Positions 4,641 to 5,567 of a DNA stretch of 5,567 bases are shown one piece after another (position 1 is the first letter of the stretch; each line of letters opens with the position of its first letter). Location of the stretch: positions 1-5,567 of the forward strand of contig JAILQR010000059.1 in assembly GCA_024698845.1 (NCBI GenBank), in the 5' to 3' direction. Source of the DNA: Bacilli bacterium (GTDB taxonomy: Bacteria > Bacillota_I > Bacilli_A > RF39 > UBA660). The notes beneath the pieces were generated by a model. That model was not told where the DNA came from, made no database searches, and worked only from the letters and a program-made list of their open reading frames with translations. The position numbers and the translations under genes were made by a program.

Positions 4641-4997
4641 TTAACCTTCATATTTTATATGAATAGCGTATACACCATTAATTTTCATAGCTTCTTTATA
4701 TCCGTTAATTGAATTAATAGATTTAACACCTTCATTAAAGTCATTAGTTGATGATAATGTATATCTAGTTCCTTCTAAGGTTAAAAGTTCTTCAATAGAA
4801 TCATAATGATTAACATCTAGAACACGACATGTAATTATATCGCCATCATATGATTTAAAAACTATTTTATCACCATATTTTAGTGCACTATAATCAAAGC
4901 TATCCTTATCTAACTTGGTTACTCTTATTTCAACCCTTTTAGTATTATTTTTTATAGCATTAAAAGCTCTATTATTTATATTTAAATTATATTTCAT
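4641..4997 (-). CDS. Small ASCH-domain protein
   Basis: This 118-residue protein is a single ASCH domain, a PUA-like beta-barrel associated with RNA or nucleotide binding; some members are RNases or modified-cytidine hydrolases. The signature GxKxxExR appears as NTKRVEIR (18-25), with Lys20, Glu23 and Arg25 kept and Gly replaced by Asn. It follows AFNAIK (11-16), as in the family. LKYGDKIVFKS (39-49) and ITCRVLDVNHYDSIEELL (55-72) are typical barrel strands and the following helix, and GVYAIHIKYEG closes the domain, so the protein is complete. ATG 4997 follows the stop of the surface-protein gene by three bases with only a weak AGG upstream. It may be cotranscribed with that gene or have a promoter inside it. 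It is the first gene of the presumed nucleotide/nucleic-acid operon. The exact activity is unknown. Confidence 0.82.
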   Translation of the reverse strand: MKYNLNINNRAFNAIKNNTKRVEIRVTKLDKDSFDYSALKYGDKIVFKSYDGDIITCRVLDVNHYDSIEELLTLEGTRYTLSSTNDFNEGVKSINSINGYKEAMKINGVYAIHIKYEG

Positions 4998-5000
4998 ATA

Positions 5001-5567
5001 TTAACCTAATTTCTTTTTATATATTGCAAGAGATATAAAAGTAATAAAAGTTAAACAAAATAATAAAGATATTTCTGATAATGAATGAGATCCTGTTCCA
5101 GGATTTTCTACATCTACTGTAGTAGTTTTGGTATTATTACTAACTGCGTTAGTAATAATATCATCTACTACAGTTTCACTTACTATTTCATTTTCTTTAT
5201 CATCATCCACATTAACTATGGTTTTACCAATAGGTAATTTTAAAACCATTGCGTTATACATATTTTTAGCATGGTTAAATATATCAACTGCAGCTACCTG
5301 ATCAGAATCTTCATTCCAAATACACATCATAGCACCTAAGATATTATCATAAGTATCTAAACTACTCTCGTAGTTATAATTCCATTTATCTATAGTCCAT
5401 TCATTTATAATATTATCTACTGTATGAGATAAAGATTCATCATCCATATAAAATGGATGTGGTACAAAAAATAAATAATATTTATTACTAATAATTACTT
5501 TAAAATCATTATCTTGTAAATCTTTAACAGTAGCATAATTGGTAGTAAGAATATCCTCTTCTTTCCA
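5001..5567 (-). CDS. C-terminal part of sortase-anchored surface protein, probably GH20-like hexosaminidase
   Basis: The frame enters from the right edge and continues to TAA 5001, giving 188 residues; an ATG at 5447 is internal, since 40 upstream codons are open and fit the same domain. The C-terminus is a wall-sorting signal: NPGTG (155-159 of the visible part), a hydrophobic helix (about 167-183), then KKK. The NPxTG form replaces LPxTG. The preceding 110 residues resemble the end of a GH20 beta-N-acetylhexosaminidase-type barrel, notably ILGAMMCIWNEDSDQ and the helix DIFNHAKNMYNAM, comparable to the LGGMxAxWND region. An acidic/Thr-rich linker (about 115-152) joins it to the anchor. It would act outside the cell on host or mucin glycans. 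The anchor is secure; the GH20 assignment is moderate because the catalytic Asp-Glu lies outside the window. Confidence 0.65.
   Translation of the reverse strand, partial: WKEEDILTTNYATVKDLQDNDFKVIISNKYYLFFVPHPFYMDDESLSHTVDNIINEWTIDKWNYNYESSLDTYDNILGAMMCIWNEDSDQVAAVDIFNHAKNMYNAMVLKLPIGKTIVNVDDDKENEIVSETVVDDIITNAVSNNTKTTTVDVENPGTGSHSLSEISLLFCLTFITFISLAIYKKKLG

Noticed and set aside
1..5567. tRNA, rRNA, CRISPR array, integrase or transposase genes.
   Set aside because: No cloverleaf, regularly spaced repeats or recombinase motifs were seen; mobility of the region is therefore only suggested by gene content.

Overview
The window is very AT-rich, and every protein gene reads on the minus strand, so transcription runs from high to low coordinates. 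Low GC, strong Shine-Dalgarno sequences of the AGGAGG type and a C-terminal NPGTG/membrane/KKK wall-sorting signal point to a Gram-positive Bacillota-type bacterium, possibly an uncultured gut Bacilli or Clostridia lineage. The standard genetic code fits. The content looks like an accessory or defence island next to a host surface-protein gene.

Right edge (5567 to 5001): the 3' end of a sortase-anchored surface protein, probably a GH20-like hexosaminidase. Three bases after its stop codon a compact gene set begins: a small ASCH-domain protein (4997-4641); a degraded DUF3883 nuclease-like remnant (4640-4305) that reads on in frame from the ASCH stop and has lost its catalytic Glu; a dCTPase-type MazG-like NTP pyrophosphohydrolase (4302-3988); and a 583-residue GIY-YIG + DUF2075 superfamily 1 ATPase/helicase (3979-2228). 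A terminator abuts the last stop codon. Spacings of 2 to 8 bases and Shine-Dalgarno sequences inside upstream gene ends indicate one operon. I infer a nucleic-acid and nucleotide-directed conflict system.

Middle (2227 to about 1300): an unusual intergenic block. It holds the only convincing plus-strand transcription unit (promoter TTGATA-17-TATAAT, then a terminator, giving a short RNA of about 80 nt with no clear ORF), an inverted pair of related hairpin motifs around that promoter, a 41-codon gene for a very basic Lys/Ser/Ala-rich protein with its own terminator, and a stretch of about 430 bases that looks like a broken gene and carries a G8 run with a GC-rich palindrome.

Left (about 1332 to 1): a second operon with a recognisable promoter and an attenuator-like hairpin in its leader. 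It encodes a three-helix membrane protein, a ThsB-like TIR protein with a WxxxE motif, and the start of a third protein with an N-terminal membrane helix, cut by the window edge. TIR proteins beside small membrane proteins are a known antiphage theme, so the window probably holds two separate defence modules. The exact composition of each does not match a system I can name with certainty.
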